Source: Accumulibacter sp.
GTDB lineage: Bacteria; Pseudomonadota; Gammaproteobacteria; Burkholderiales; Rhodocyclaceae
NCBI RefSeq assembly: GCF_029255125.1
Contig: NZ_JAPUVR010000102.1
Span: forward strand, 24,794 to 88,793
Reading direction: 5' to 3'
Length of the DNA: 64,000 nucleotides
Shown piece after piece: positions 1 to 8,461 of the stretch; position 1 is the first letter of the stretch, and each line of letters opens with the position of its first letter. The position numbers were made by a program, and so were the translations under genes. The notes below the pieces were generated by a model that worked only from the letters and a program-made list of their open reading frames with translations, did not search any database and was not told where the DNA came from.

Positions 1-207
1 GCCTTCACTGGGCGCCAGAAGGCCGACAATGACGCGCAGCAGGGTCGTCTTGCCGCTGCCTGAACCGCCAACCAGACCGAGCATCTGGCCGGCCTCGACG
101 GCCAGATCGATGCGCTCGTGGATGAGCAGTTCGCCATAACGCGTCGACAATCCGCGCAGTTCGATCACCGGAGCGACCGCTGGCTCAGCGAGCGACTGAG
201 CGCTCAC
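1..207 (-). CDS. ABC transporter ATP-binding protein, MlaF-like (partial, N-terminal 69 residues)
   Basis: The visible residues start with an ABC ATPase N-terminus (VIELRGLSTRYGE) and carry a Walker A motif, GGSGSGKTT, near residue 50. The gene runs off the left edge of the window. Its GTG start overlaps the stop codon of the preceding permease as GTGA, so the two are translationally coupled. With an MlaE-type permease upstream, it should be the cytoplasmic ATPase of an Mla-type lipid (or organic solvent resistance) transporter that moves phospholipids between the membranes. Signature motif, Walker B and the substrate-binding partner lie outside the window, so the specificity is inferred from the permease. 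Confidence 0.85.
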   Translation of the reverse strand, partial: MSAQSLAEPAVAPVIELRGLSTRYGELLIHERIDLAVEAGQMLGLVGGSGSGKTTLLRVIVGLLAPSEG

Positions 208-1319
208 AGAGGCACTCCGATGGTGCGCGTGAGAATGGCGAAAATCGCGTCGACCAGGATGGCTACGGTAATCGAGGTGACGACCGAAGTCGTCGTGCAC
301 GCCGAGAGGCTCTCGGTATTCGGCTTGACGCTCAGACCGAAATGACAGGCGATCAGCGCGATCAGCAGACCAAAGGCGACCCCCTTGCCCATGCCGATCC
401 ACAGATTGCTCAGGGGAACGACTTTCGGCAGCGTATCGATGAAAAAGGCATACGACAGATCCATCTGCACGTTCGCCGCCAGCATGCCACCCGCGAGGCC
501 GGCGGCCGAACACCAGACGATGAGCAGGGGCATGGCAATGGCGAGTGCGATGACCTTCGGCAAGACCAGCCGCACGCTGCGCGAAATGCCCATCGTTGCC
601 AGCGCATCGATTTCCTCGGTGACGCGCATGACGCCGATCTGGGCGGTCATTGCCGACCCTGAGCGGCCAGCAACGAGGACGGCGACGAGCACCGGACCCA
701 GTTCACGAATGATGCCGATGCCGAGAAGATTGACGATGAAAACGTCGGCACCGAAGTTCTTCAACTGGAGTGCCGACAGATACGAGAGGACGATGCCGAT
801 CAGAAAGCCGATCAGGGCAGTCACCGGCAGCGCCTGCGCACCACTCTTGAACACGTTGGCGGACATCTCGCGCCAGGGAATGTCGCGCGGGTGCGCGGCA
901 AGGTAAGCGAGATCGAGCAGGAGTTGACCGAGCAGGGCAATCAGGCCGAGCAGGTTGCGCGCCAAGGCCAGGATCAGTCGGCCCGGTACGAGCAGCCAGG
1001 CGTGCGATTGACCCGACGTTTGCAGCGCTGGTTCGCCATCCAGGTGTTCGACCTGCTCGACGAGCGCGCGGTGGCGCGGCGAGATCGCCAGCGCCGCTGG
1101 CCAGCGGCCTTGCCAGGCGCGCCAGAGGACAACCGCACCTGCGCTGTCGAGACGGGCGATTCCCTGCAGATCCCAATGCGGATTCTCGCTTGCCAGTGCG
1201 CGCAAGCGGCGTTCGACGGCCGCTACCGGCTGCGCCATCGTGCTCAGCGTCCAGTCGCCGGAGAGCCTGACCTGCAGGCCGCTGGCCTGCCGGAGCACGT
1301 CTATCGCTGCGGCGGCCAT
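204..1319 (-). CDS. MlaE-type ABC transporter permease with N-terminal STAS-like domain
   Basis: The 371-residue product has a soluble N-terminal part of about 110 residues (LSGDWTLSTMAQ, then LDSAGAVVLWRAW), which resembles a STAS domain, followed by an MlaE/YrbE permease of about 250 residues with hydrophobic segments and the conserved stretches NLLGIGIIRELGPVL and GRSGSAMTAQIG. MlaE permeases work with MlaF-type ATPases and periplasmic MCE proteins in inner-membrane lipid transport. A longer reading frame would overlap ppx; the ATG at 1319, eight bases after the ppx stop, gives the normal domain start. It is the second gene of a leftward ppx-permease-ATPase operon. Fused STAS-MlaE proteins are known in proteobacteria; the substrate is not visible here. 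Confidence 0.88.
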   Translation of the reverse strand: MAAAAIDVLRQASGLQVRLSGDWTLSTMAQPVAAVERRLRALASENPHWDLQGIARLDSAGAVVLWRAWQGRWPAALAISPRHRALVEQVEHLDGEPALQTSGQSHAWLLVPGRLILALARNLLGLIALLGQLLLDLAYLAAHPRDIPWREMSANVFKSGAQALPVTALIGFLIGIVLSYLSALQLKNFGADVFIVNLLGIGIIRELGPVLVAVLVAGRSGSAMTAQIGVMRVTEEIDALATMGISRSVRLVLPKVIALAIAMPLLIVWCSAAGLAGGMLAANVQMDLSYAFFIDTLPKVVPLSNLWIGMGKGVAFGLLIALIACHFGLSVKPNTESLSACTTTSVVTSITVAILVDAIFAILTRTIGVPL

Positions 1320-1326
1320 CGACTGC

Positions 1327-2838
1327 TCACGCGGCGCTCGTCTCGCCGGCCATTGGTTTGATGCGCAACTTGATTCCGACCCGCCGCCAGAGCACCGTTT
1401 CGTCATCGAGCGCAGCAGCGGAAACCGGGTTGTCGGTCAACCAGTGGCCTGCCACGTCGACCTGAAAGCCGACCGGTGACTCCCTGACGACCAGTTCCGG
1501 GAGTTGGTGATCGTCGCGCGCTCGATGCAGCAGCACCGCCAGCCGCAAGCAGAAAACCAGACGCCAGTTTGGATCGCCGGCCGGCATCGAAGCCAGCTTC
1601 TGCAGCTTGCCGCGCTGACCGAGAACGAGTAGCGCCAGGCGCGCCTGGTCGCGTTTCGAGAAGCCCGGCATGTCGGCGTGGCCCAGAATATACGCGCCGT
1701 GCTTATGTACTTCGCTGTGCGCGACCGAGGTGCCGATTTCGTGCAAGGAAACTGCCCAGCGTAAGAAGTGCACGTCGTCTTCGTGCGCGGGCGAATCGAG
1801 CTTGATCAACTGTCCAAGCAGCATCAGGGCCGTGCGCTCGACGCGCCGGACCTGCAGCTCTTCGACCTGGTAACGCCGCATGAACTCGCCCACCGTCTCG
1901 TCGCGCGTGTCGTGATGTTCGAAGCGGCCAAGCAGATCGTACAGAACGCCGAGCGGCAGCGCGCCGTCCGAGTAGGTCATGGACTCGATCGACAGCTCCG
2001 AGAATACCGCCGACATGATCGCGATCGCCCCCGGCAGGATCAAGATGCGCTCGCTGCGCATGCCGCGCAAGCCAAGCGCCTCGGCCGAACCGGCTTCGAT
2101 CAGCAACTGGCGCAAGCGGCTCAAGCCCTCGCGCGTGATTCCGCCGACACCGGGCGGGTTGAGCTCGTTGAGCGCCAGGATGTCGGCCAGTTCCTGCGCC
2201 GAACCGGACGAGCCGACCGCTTCCTGCCAGCCGAAGCGCTGGTAGTCGACGGCGATCGCCTCGATCTCGCGTGCGGCCGACAGCTCGGCTGCACGGAAGC
2301 GCTTCTTGTCTACCCGTCCCTCAGGGAAAAAGCGTTGGCGATAGCTGATGCAGCCCATGAACAGCGATTCCATCAGGAGCGACTCGGTCCCCTGCCCGAT
2401 GATGAACTCGGTTGAGCCACCACCGATGTCGACCACCAGCCGGCGATGTTCGGCAGGGGGCAGCGCGTTCGCCGCACCGATGAAGATCAGGCGCGCTTCT
2501 TCGCGCCCGCCGATCACCTCGATCGGGAAGCCGAGCGCCAGCTCGGCCTGGCGGAGAACCATCGGAGCGTTGCGCGCCACGCGCATCGCATCGGTCGTCA
2601 CCGCGCGCACCGTTTCCGGCGGAAAATCGCGCAAACGCTCGCCGAAACGGCGCAGCGCATCAACCGCGCGCTGCTGCGAGGCGTGGTCGAGGAGCTTCTC
2701 GCGCGTCAGGCCCGAGCCTAGGCGAACCGCTTCCTTGTACGCGTCGAGCGGGTGAATCTGGTGTCCGACGACGCGGCCGATCTGCAGGCGAAAGCTGTTC
2801 GAGCCCAGGTCCACCCCGGCAATCAGTTCGTAACTCAT
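1327..2838 (-). CDS. ppx: Exopolyphosphatase (Ppx/GppA family)
   Basis: The 503-residue protein begins with the ASKHA phosphate loop GVDLGSNSFRL and has the second phosphate-binding motif DIGGGSTEF near residue 140, both hallmarks of Ppx/GppA phosphatases. The C-terminal part (after about residue 310) matches the HD-like domain of long Ppx proteins. Ppx removes terminal phosphates from polyphosphate in the cytoplasm; GppA paralogues hydrolyse pppGpp. Placement back-to-back with ppk argues for Ppx. The start ATG at 2838 follows a purine-rich GAAAGTGAG. It is the first gene of a leftward operon continuing into the MlaE-type permease. GppA activity cannot be excluded from sequence alone. Confidence 0.9.
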   Translation of the reverse strand: MSYELIAGVDLGSNSFRLQIGRVVGHQIHPLDAYKEAVRLGSGLTREKLLDHASQQRAVDALRRFGERLRDFPPETVRAVTTDAMRVARNAPMVLRQAELALGFPIEVIGGREEARLIFIGAANALPPAEHRRLVVDIGGGSTEFIIGQGTESLLMESLFMGCISYRQRFFPEGRVDKKRFRAAELSAAREIEAIAVDYQRFGWQEAVGSSGSAQELADILALNELNPPGVGGITREGLSRLRQLLIEAGSAEALGLRGMRSERILILPGAIAIMSAVFSELSIESMTYSDGALPLGVLYDLLGRFEHHDTRDETVGEFMRRYQVEELQVRRVERTALMLLGQLIKLDSPAHEDDVHFLRWAVSLHEIGTSVAHSEVHKHGAYILGHADMPGFSKRDQARLALLVLGQRGKLQKLASMPAGDPNWRLVFCLRLAVLLHRARDDHQLPELVVRESPVGFQVDVAGHWLTDNPVSAAALDDETVLWRRVGIKLRIKPMAGETSAA

Positions 2839-2888
2839 CGCTCACTTTCCATTCGGCCTGTACGACTTTAGGGGTTTTTCAGCCGCCC

Positions 2889-2897
2889 ATTTTATCA
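2889..2897 (-). promoter_or_regulatory. Candidate extended -10 promoter of ppx
   Basis: On the minus strand the sequence reads TGATAAAAT, an extended -10 element (TGn plus TAAAAT) about 50 bases upstream of the ppx ATG. No convincing -35 box is present. It is an inference from sequence only. Confidence 0.35.
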
Positions 2898-3001
2898 CTG
2901 CCGGTCGGCGCCCAGCTGGCTGACGCCGCTCACCGGGACAGCCGGCCAGAGCAAAAACATTGTCATTGACCGGCCGCAGCGCGATGCTCGCCGGGTGATG
3001 G

Positions 3002-3038
3002 TTGTAATATGTTCGACTGACCATTACAGTCCAGTCGA
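3002..3038 (+). promoter_or_regulatory. Candidate ppk promoter overlapping a 7-bp inverted repeat
   Basis: TTGTAA at 3002-3007 and TACAGT at 3025-3030, 17 bases apart, form a plausible sigma-70 promoter ending 33 bases before the ppk ATG. Overlapping it is an inverted repeat, TCGACTG at 3013-3019 and CAGTCGA at 3032-3038, which could be an operator. A full Pho box is not visible; only a half-site-like TTGTCAT occurs at 2960-2966. Confidence 0.35.
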
Positions 3039-3063
3039 TCCACATTCACCAAGGGAGCCCGCC

Positions 3064-5184
3064 ATGAACACTGCCGTCCAGCCGATCGAAACCCCTCTTC
3101 ACCAGGCTTCCGCTGCGTTCCCGCCAGAGTACTTCCAGAACCGCGAAATGAGCCTGCTGGCGTTCAATCGGCGTGTCCTCTGGCAGGCAAAGAATCCGCG
3201 CACGCCATTGCTCGAACGTTTGCGCTTCCTGTGCATCGTGAGCAGCAACCTGGACGAGTTCTTCGAAATTCGCGAAGCGGGAATCAAGGAGCAGATCAAG
3301 CTTGGATCGGTCGCCATCACCACCGATGGGCGGACGGCGCGTGAGGTCTATCGACTGGTCAGTGAAGAAACGCACGCGATCGTCAGGGAACAGTACGCGC
3401 TGCTCAACGAAGAAATTCTACCGGCGCTCGCCGCGGAAGGCATTCGCTTCGTCAAGCGTTCGGACTGGAACGAAGCGCAACGCGAATGGATCCGGGATTT
3501 CTTCTTCCGCGAAGTGATGCCGGTGATCACACCGATCGGTCTCGACCCCTCGCACCCGTTTCCGCGCGTACTGAACAAGAGCCTCAACTTCGCCGTCGAG
3601 CTCGAAGGGCGCGACGCTTTCGGGCGCAGTTCGGGTGCCGCCATCGTGCAGGCGCCGCGCGTCCTGCCGCGCGTGATCCGGCTGCCGCGCGAGCTGGGTG
3701 ATAGCGAGTATTGCTTCGTCTTCCTCTCGTCGATTCTGCACGAATTCGTGCATGAACTCTTTGCCGGCATGAAAGTGCTCGGTTGCTACCAGTTTCGCGT
3801 CACCCGCAACAGCAACCTGTTCGTCGACGAAGAAGAGGTCAAGAACCTGCGCACCAAGATTCAGGGCGAGCTGCCGCAGCGCCACTTTGGCGATGCGGTA
3901 CGTCTGGAGGTCGCCAACAACTGCTCGGAAGCGATGACGCAGTTCCTGCTCGGCCAGTTCAACCTGACCGAGACCGACCTCTTCCGCGTCGCCGGCCCGG
4001 TGAACCTCGTCCGTCTGATGCAGGTTCCCGACTGGGTCGTGCGCAGCGATCTGAAATTCCAGCCGTTCAAACCGGGAACGCCGAAAGCGCTGCACAAGTG
4101 TCACAGCGTCTTCGACAGTATCCGCGGTGGCGACATTCTGCTCCACCATCCCTATCAAAGCTTCGATCCGGTCATCGAACTGCTCGAACAGGCGGCAAGC
4201 GACCCGCAGGTCGTCGCCATCAAGATGACCGTCTATCGCACCGGGACCGATTCCGTGCTGATGCAATCGCTGCTGCGCGCAGCGCAAAACGGCAAGGAGG
4301 TCTCCGTCGTCGTCGAACTGATGGCGCGCTTTGACGAAGAGGCCAACATCGGCTGGGCGACCAAGCTCGAAGAAGTCGGCGCGCATGTCGTCTATGGCGT
4401 CGTCGGCTACAAGACGCACGCCAAGATGCTGATGGTCGTGCGCCGCGAGGAAGGCCGGGCGGGCAGCAGCATCCTGCGCCGCTACTGCCACCTGGGCACC
4501 GGCAACTATCACCCGAAGACCGCGCGCCTGTACTCCGACTTCGGCCTGCTCACCTGCAACGAAGAGATCGGTTCCGATACCAACGAGGTCTTCAAACAGC
4601 TCACCGGCCTCGGCCGTGCGCAGACACTGACGCATCTCTGGCAAGCGCCGTTCACGCTGCAGCCGAACGTCGTCGCCGGGATTCGCGCCGAAGCGGAAGC
4701 AGCGCGCGCCGGCAAGCGTTCGCGCATCATTGCCAAGATGAACTCGCTGCTCGAACCGGAAACCATCGTCGCGCTTTACGAGGCGTCGCAGGCCGGCGTC
4801 AAGATCGACCTCATCGTGCGCGGTGTCTGCGGCCTGCGCGCCGGGGTCAAGGGGCTCTCCGAGAACATCACCGTGCGCTCGATCATCGGTCGGCAGCTCG
4901 AACACCACCGCGTCTTCTATTTCTACGCCGGCGGCGAAGAAAAAGTCTATCTGTCGAGCGCCGACTGGATGGAGCGCAACTTCTTCCGGCGCATCGAATT
5001 GGCGTTTCCGGTGCTCGACCGCAAGCTCAAGCGGCGGGTCATCGCGGAAGGACTGCAGATCTACCTGACCGACAACGTGCTCGCCTGGGAACTCGCACCC
5101 GATGGGACCTACCACCAGCGGCGCGGATCGCGCAGCAGTCCGCATTCCTCGCAAAGCGAGCTGATCGAGCTGCTCAAGGCCTGA
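3064..5184 (+). CDS. ppk: Polyphosphate kinase 1
   Basis: Ppk1 reversibly builds polyphosphate from ATP at the inner membrane. The 706-residue product has the normal Ppk1 length. The N-terminal domain starts with NREMSLLAFNRRVL, followed by the head domain and two C-terminal phospholipase D-like domains. The autophosphorylated histidine region is visible as YKTHAKMLMV, and HLGTGNYHPKTA is the next conserved block. The start ATG at 3064 follows an ideal Shine-Dalgarno AAGGGAG at 3051-3057; an upstream in-frame ATG at 2995 has none. ppk diverges from ppx, the enzyme that breaks down the same polymer, so the 225-base gap between them probably holds both promoters. Confident call. Confidence 0.97.
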   Translation: MNTAVQPIETPLHQASAAFPPEYFQNREMSLLAFNRRVLWQAKNPRTPLLERLRFLCIVSSNLDEFFEIREAGIKEQIKLGSVAITTDGRTAREVYRLVSEETHAIVREQYALLNEEILPALAAEGIRFVKRSDWNEAQREWIRDFFFREVMPVITPIGLDPSHPFPRVLNKSLNFAVELEGRDAFGRSSGAAIVQAPRVLPRVIRLPRELGDSEYCFVFLSSILHEFVHELFAGMKVLGCYQFRVTRNSNLFVDEEEVKNLRTKIQGELPQRHFGDAVRLEVANNCSEAMTQFLLGQFNLTETDLFRVAGPVNLVRLMQVPDWVVRSDLKFQPFKPGTPKALHKCHSVFDSIRGGDILLHHPYQSFDPVIELLEQAASDPQVVAIKMTVYRTGTDSVLMQSLLRAAQNGKEVSVVVELMARFDEEANIGWATKLEEVGAHVVYGVVGYKTHAKMLMVVRREEGRAGSSILRRYCHLGTGNYHPKTARLYSDFGLLTCNEEIGSDTNEVFKQLTGLGRAQTLTHLWQAPFTLQPNVVAGIRAEAEAARAGKRSRIIAKMNSLLEPETIVALYEASQAGVKIDLIVRGVCGLRAGVKGLSENITVRSIIGRQLEHHRVFYFYAGGEEKVYLSSADWMERNFFRRIELAFPVLDRKLKRRVIAEGLQIYLTDNVLAWELAPDGTYHQRRGSRSSPHSSQSELIELLKA

Positions 5185-5244
5185 AGAAGACCGGCGGTGC
5201 CTGCCGCGCGGCGCAGCGGTCGCGGCCGAGGTGCGGCGGCGCAC

Positions 5245-5280
5245 GCCTGGCGGCAAGCGGCCGTCGCCTTGCCGCCAGGC
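5245..5280 (+). terminator. Strong hairpin after ppk, probable transcription terminator
   Basis: GCCTGGCGGCAAG at 5245-5257 pairs perfectly with CTTGCCGCCAGGC at 5268-5280 across a 10-base loop, a 13-bp stem 60 bases after the ppk stop. No T-tract follows, so it may be Rho-assisted or an RNA 3' end stabiliser. Confidence 0.5.
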
Positions 5281-5475
5281 TGTGCGACTGCGACCTCGGG
5301 CAAGCTCGCCCAGGGATGCACTACCGGCGCCTGCGCTGCCCCAGGCGAACTGATTGGTTTGTCGTGCTGGAAAAGCACGTCCCGGCGTTCACGTTGGTCC
5401 GCGATCTTGGCCCTGATGCGACTGCCGCCGCCTGAACTGACGCGGCAGCAGATCGGTTGCGGCGCGCAGAGCGGG

Positions 5476-5481
5476 TATACT
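5476..5481 (+). promoter_or_regulatory. -10-like element before the carbamoyltransferase gene
   Basis: TATACT matches the sigma-70 -10 consensus at five of six positions and lies about 80 bases upstream of the TTG start. No matching -35 box is seen at 16-18 bases. Confidence 0.25.
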
Positions 5482-5560
5482 GGCGGACTTGCGCAATGGT
5501 CGGCCGACTCCCGTTGCCGCGGTGCTCGGCCGGTTTGCATGATCGATCTGGACCTCAATT

Positions 5561-7309
5561 TTGGCTCTCACGCTCCTTGGCTTGTCCGGTGCCTTGACGC
5601 ACGACCCTTCGGCGGCGCTCTACGTTGACGGTAAGCTGGTTGCTGCCGCCGAGGAAGAGCGTTTCGTGCGCGACAAGCATGCGAAGAACCGCATGCCCTA
5701 CGAGGCGGCCAAGTTCTGCCTGACCTTCGCCGGTCTGCGGCCGACCGACATCGATGCGGTTGCCATTCCCTATGCACCGATCAGTCTGCGCGAGCGCGCG
5801 CGCTGGCACTATGCTCGGCGCTACTGGTACGCGCCTGAGCGCGCGCTCGATGCGATACTGGCCGGCAATCGCCGCTTCCACCGCTACCGCAAGCGTATCG
5901 AATGGTGCCTTCAACAACTCGGTTTCGACCTCGCAAGGACCGAGATCGTCCCGGTCGAGCACCACCTGGCGCACGCGGCGAGCGCCTATCACTGCTCGGG
6001 CTTTGACGGGAAGGCGGCAATCCTCGGCATCGACGGCAAGGGCGAGTACGCGACGACCTTTTTCGGCTACGGCGAGAACGGACGCATCCACAAGATCAAG
6101 GAGTTCTACGATCCGGACTCGCTCGCCGGGCTGTACGGTGCGCTCACCGAGTATCTCGGCTTCGAAATGCTCGACGGTGAGTACAAGGTGATGGGCATGG
6201 CGCCCTACGGCGACGCCAGCCGCTACGATTTCTCGCGCCTGGCGAGCTTCGAGAACGGCGAACTCCGGGTCAACACCACCTATGCCAACGTGGTCGGCTT
6301 CCGGCGCTACAAGGAAAAAGGCAAGGGCTATTACTTTTCACCAAAGCTGGTTGATTGGCTCGGCCCGAAGCGCTCGGGCGACATCGCCGACGATCCGTAC
6401 ATACACTACGCGGCCAGCATGCAGAAGCTGTTTGAGGATTTGGCGCTGCGCATGCTTGAGCATTACCTTGGCGATCTGCTGCGGGAGACCGGCCGCCTCG
6501 CCTTTTCTGGTGGTGGCGCGCTGAACGTCAAGCTGAACCAGAAGATCATCGCCCGTCCCGATGTGCGCGAGTTGTTCGTGCAGCCGGCTTCGGGCGACGC
6601 CGGCACGGCGATCGGCGCCGCCGCCTACGTTTCGCTGCGTCGGGGCGTCGCCGTCGAGAAGATGGAGCACGTCTACCTCGGCCCGGCGTTCAGCAATGAA
6701 GACGTTCTCGCCGCCTGCGCGCGTCACCCGGCGCGGCCCATCGGGCAGCGCCTGACCGACGTGCCGCGACAGGTCGCTCGCTTGCTCGCCGATGGGCATC
6801 CGGTCGCCTGGTTTCAGGGCCGCATGGAGTTCGGGCCGCGTGCCCTTGGCGGACGCTCGATTCTCGGCTGTCCGAGCGTTGCCGGCGTCGCCGACCGGAT
6901 CAACGCGCAGATCAAGTTTCGCGAACGCTGGCGCCCATTCTGCCCGAGCATGCTCGACACCGTCGGCCCGCAGATGCTCGGCAGCACGCACCCGGCGCCT
7001 TTCATGACCTTTACCTTTGCCGTCGCCGACGGCTGGCGACAACGTGTGCCGGAAGTCGTACACGAAGATGGCACCTCACGCGCGCAGGTGCTCGAGCGCC
7101 GCTTCAACCCGCGTTACTATGACTTGATGGTCGAGCTGGAGAAGCTCACCGGGAACGGCGTCGTCCTCAACACCTCGCTCAACCGGCGTGGCGAACCGAT
7201 GATCTGTTCGCCGACGGACGCACTCGACATGTTCTTCGGTTCCGACCTGCAGTATCTGGTGATGGAAGATATTCTCGTCGCCAAGAGTGCGGAGGACGCG
7301 CGTGTGTAG
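5561..7309 (+). CDS. NodU/CmcH-family O-carbamoyltransferase
   Basis: The 582-residue protein has the family's two-domain layout: an N-terminal Kae1-like ASKHA domain (LLGLSGALTHDPSAAL at the start, metal-binding EHHLAHAASA near residue 130, LGIDGKGEYATTFFG) and a C-terminal YrdC-like domain from about residue 400 (FQGRMEFGPRALGGRSI, NTSLNRRGEPMI). These enzymes carbamoylate a hydroxyl group on sugars, Nod factors or antibiotics using carbamoyl phosphate. The start is TTG at 5561; no ATG or GTG fits, and family members begin MxILGLSG just as here. No sugar or secondary-metabolite genes surround it, so the substrate is unknown. The gene appears monocistronic. Confidence 0.85.
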   Translation: MALTLLGLSGALTHDPSAALYVDGKLVAAAEEERFVRDKHAKNRMPYEAAKFCLTFAGLRPTDIDAVAIPYAPISLRERARWHYARRYWYAPERALDAILAGNRRFHRYRKRIEWCLQQLGFDLARTEIVPVEHHLAHAASAYHCSGFDGKAAILGIDGKGEYATTFFGYGENGRIHKIKEFYDPDSLAGLYGALTEYLGFEMLDGEYKVMGMAPYGDASRYDFSRLASFENGELRVNTTYANVVGFRRYKEKGKGYYFSPKLVDWLGPKRSGDIADDPYIHYAASMQKLFEDLALRMLEHYLGDLLRETGRLAFSGGGALNVKLNQKIIARPDVRELFVQPASGDAGTAIGAAAYVSLRRGVAVEKMEHVYLGPAFSNEDVLAACARHPARPIGQRLTDVPRQVARLLADGHPVAWFQGRMEFGPRALGGRSILGCPSVAGVADRINAQIKFRERWRPFCPSMLDTVGPQMLGSTHPAPFMTFTFAVADGWRQRVPEVVHEDGTSRAQVLERRFNPRYYDLMVELEKLTGNGVVLNTSLNRRGEPMICSPTDALDMFFGSDLQYLVMEDILVAKSAEDARV

Positions 7310-7330
7310 TTCACGGCGCAGCCAGCGCGA

Positions 7331-7346
7331 ACCGGCGGCCGCCGGT
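7331..7346 (+). terminator. Perfect palindrome between carbamoyltransferase and yedI-like genes
   Basis: ACCGGCGGCCGCCGGT is a perfect 16-base palindrome, itself flanked by GCAGCC and GGCTGC that extend the hairpin. It lies 22 bases after the stop codon and lacks a T-tract. A terminator role is plausible but unproven. Confidence 0.3.
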
Positions 7347-7388
7347 CGGCTGCGGTGCGTCCCGGACTTTCTCGGAGCGTGAACGGCG

Positions 7389-8378
7389 ATGGCTGGAGCT
7401 AGCCTGCTTACCCTGATCGACGACATCGCGACGATCCTCGACGATGTCGCGCTGATGACCAAGGTTGCCGCCAAGAAGACCGCCGGCGTGCTTGGCGACG
7501 ACCTGGCGTTGAACGCCCAGCAGGTATCGGGCGTGCGCGCCGAACGCGAACTCCCGGTGGTCTGGGCGGTGGCGCTCGGCTCGCTGAAGAACAAGCTGAT
7601 CCTCGTTCCGGCGGCCTTGGCGATCAGCCGCTTTGCGCCGTGGGCGGTGGTCCCGCTGCTCATGCTCGGCGGGCTTTACCTCTGCCTGGAGGGGGTTGAA
7701 AAACTGGCGCATAAGTGGTTGCACCACGGTTCTGGGACGGCGGCCAAGGAGGCAGCGGAGGAGGCCGCGTCGGCGAGTGTGCACGCCGCTGCGCTGGCGG
7801 GCGCCGACATCGATCTGGCCGTCATCGAGGCGGAAAAGATCAAGGGTGCGATCCGCACCGACTTCGTCCTTTCCGCAGAAATCGTCGTCATTGCGCTCGG
7901 CACCGTCGCGCAAGCACCCTTTGCCACGCAAGTCGCGGTCCTCGCGGGAATTGGCCTGTTGATGACCGGCGGTGTCTATGGCATCGTCGCCGGCATCGTC
8001 AAGCTCGACGATCTCGGCATGTACCTGCTCGGCTGGCGGAGCAAGCTGGCACGCACGATCGGCCAGGCACTGATGCTCGCCGCACCGCGCCTGATGCGCG
8101 CGTTGACGGTAATTGGGACGGCCGCCATGTTCATGGTCGGTGGCGGCATTCTGGCGCACGGCATGGCGCCGCTGCACCACGCGATTGCCCATGCTGGCGA
8201 GCTGGCCGGCACGGTGCCCTTGCTCGGGCACTTGCTCGCCACGGCGACGCCTCTACTGCTCGAAGTGCTCGTCGGCATCACCGCCGGAGCGCTGACGCTG
8301 CTGTTCGGCAAGGCATTCGGCGCGCTGCGCAGGGTGGCTAGGCGGCCGCCCAACAACCGTCCCCCGGATCACACCTGA
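7389..8378 (+). CDS. DUF808 family inner-membrane protein (YedI-like)
   Basis: The 329-residue product starts with the family signature: a short helix with LLTLIDDIATILDDVA, then KVAAKKTAGVLGDDLA and VWAVALGSLKNKLIL. Several hydrophobic segments follow (about residues 80-105, 160-200, 230-260 and 275-310), so it is a polytopic inner-membrane protein. DUF808/YedI proteins are widespread in proteobacteria and have no firmly established function. Spacing of 79 bases and an intervening palindrome separate it from the carbamoyltransferase gene, while ilvB follows 83 bases later. Confidence 0.85.
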   Translation: MAGASLLTLIDDIATILDDVALMTKVAAKKTAGVLGDDLALNAQQVSGVRAERELPVVWAVALGSLKNKLILVPAALAISRFAPWAVVPLLMLGGLYLCLEGVEKLAHKWLHHGSGTAAKEAAEEAASASVHAAALAGADIDLAVIEAEKIKGAIRTDFVLSAEIVVIALGTVAQAPFATQVAVLAGIGLLMTGGVYGIVAGIVKLDDLGMYLLGWRSKLARTIGQALMLAAPRLMRALTVIGTAAMFMVGGGILAHGMAPLHHAIAHAGELAGTVPLLGHLLATATPLLLEVLVGITAGALTLLFGKAFGALRRVARRPPNNRPPDHT

Positions 8379-8461
8379 CTTTGTTTCGGCGCGCTCGCGA
8401 GACTCGTCTCGGGGCGACGCCAACCTACCGAAGCTGCTTTCATTTGTCGAGGAGATGTCCC

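Larger units (their letters stand above)
5185..5560. other. Intergenic region between ppk and the carbamoyltransferase gene
   Basis: This 376-base stretch has no credible reading frame. It holds a strong hairpin just after ppk (5245-5280) and, near its right end, a -10-like TATACT at 5476-5481 that may serve the next gene. Confidence 0.6.

Noticed and set aside
2960-2966. TTGTCAT resembling a Pho box half-site between ppx and ppk
   Set aside because: The second half at the required 11-base spacing is not there, so a full Pho box cannot be claimed.
3418-5256. Long open frame of 612 codons on the strand opposite ppk
   Set aside because: It is a mirror of the ppk coding sequence in GC-rich DNA, with atypical composition and no recognisable domain.
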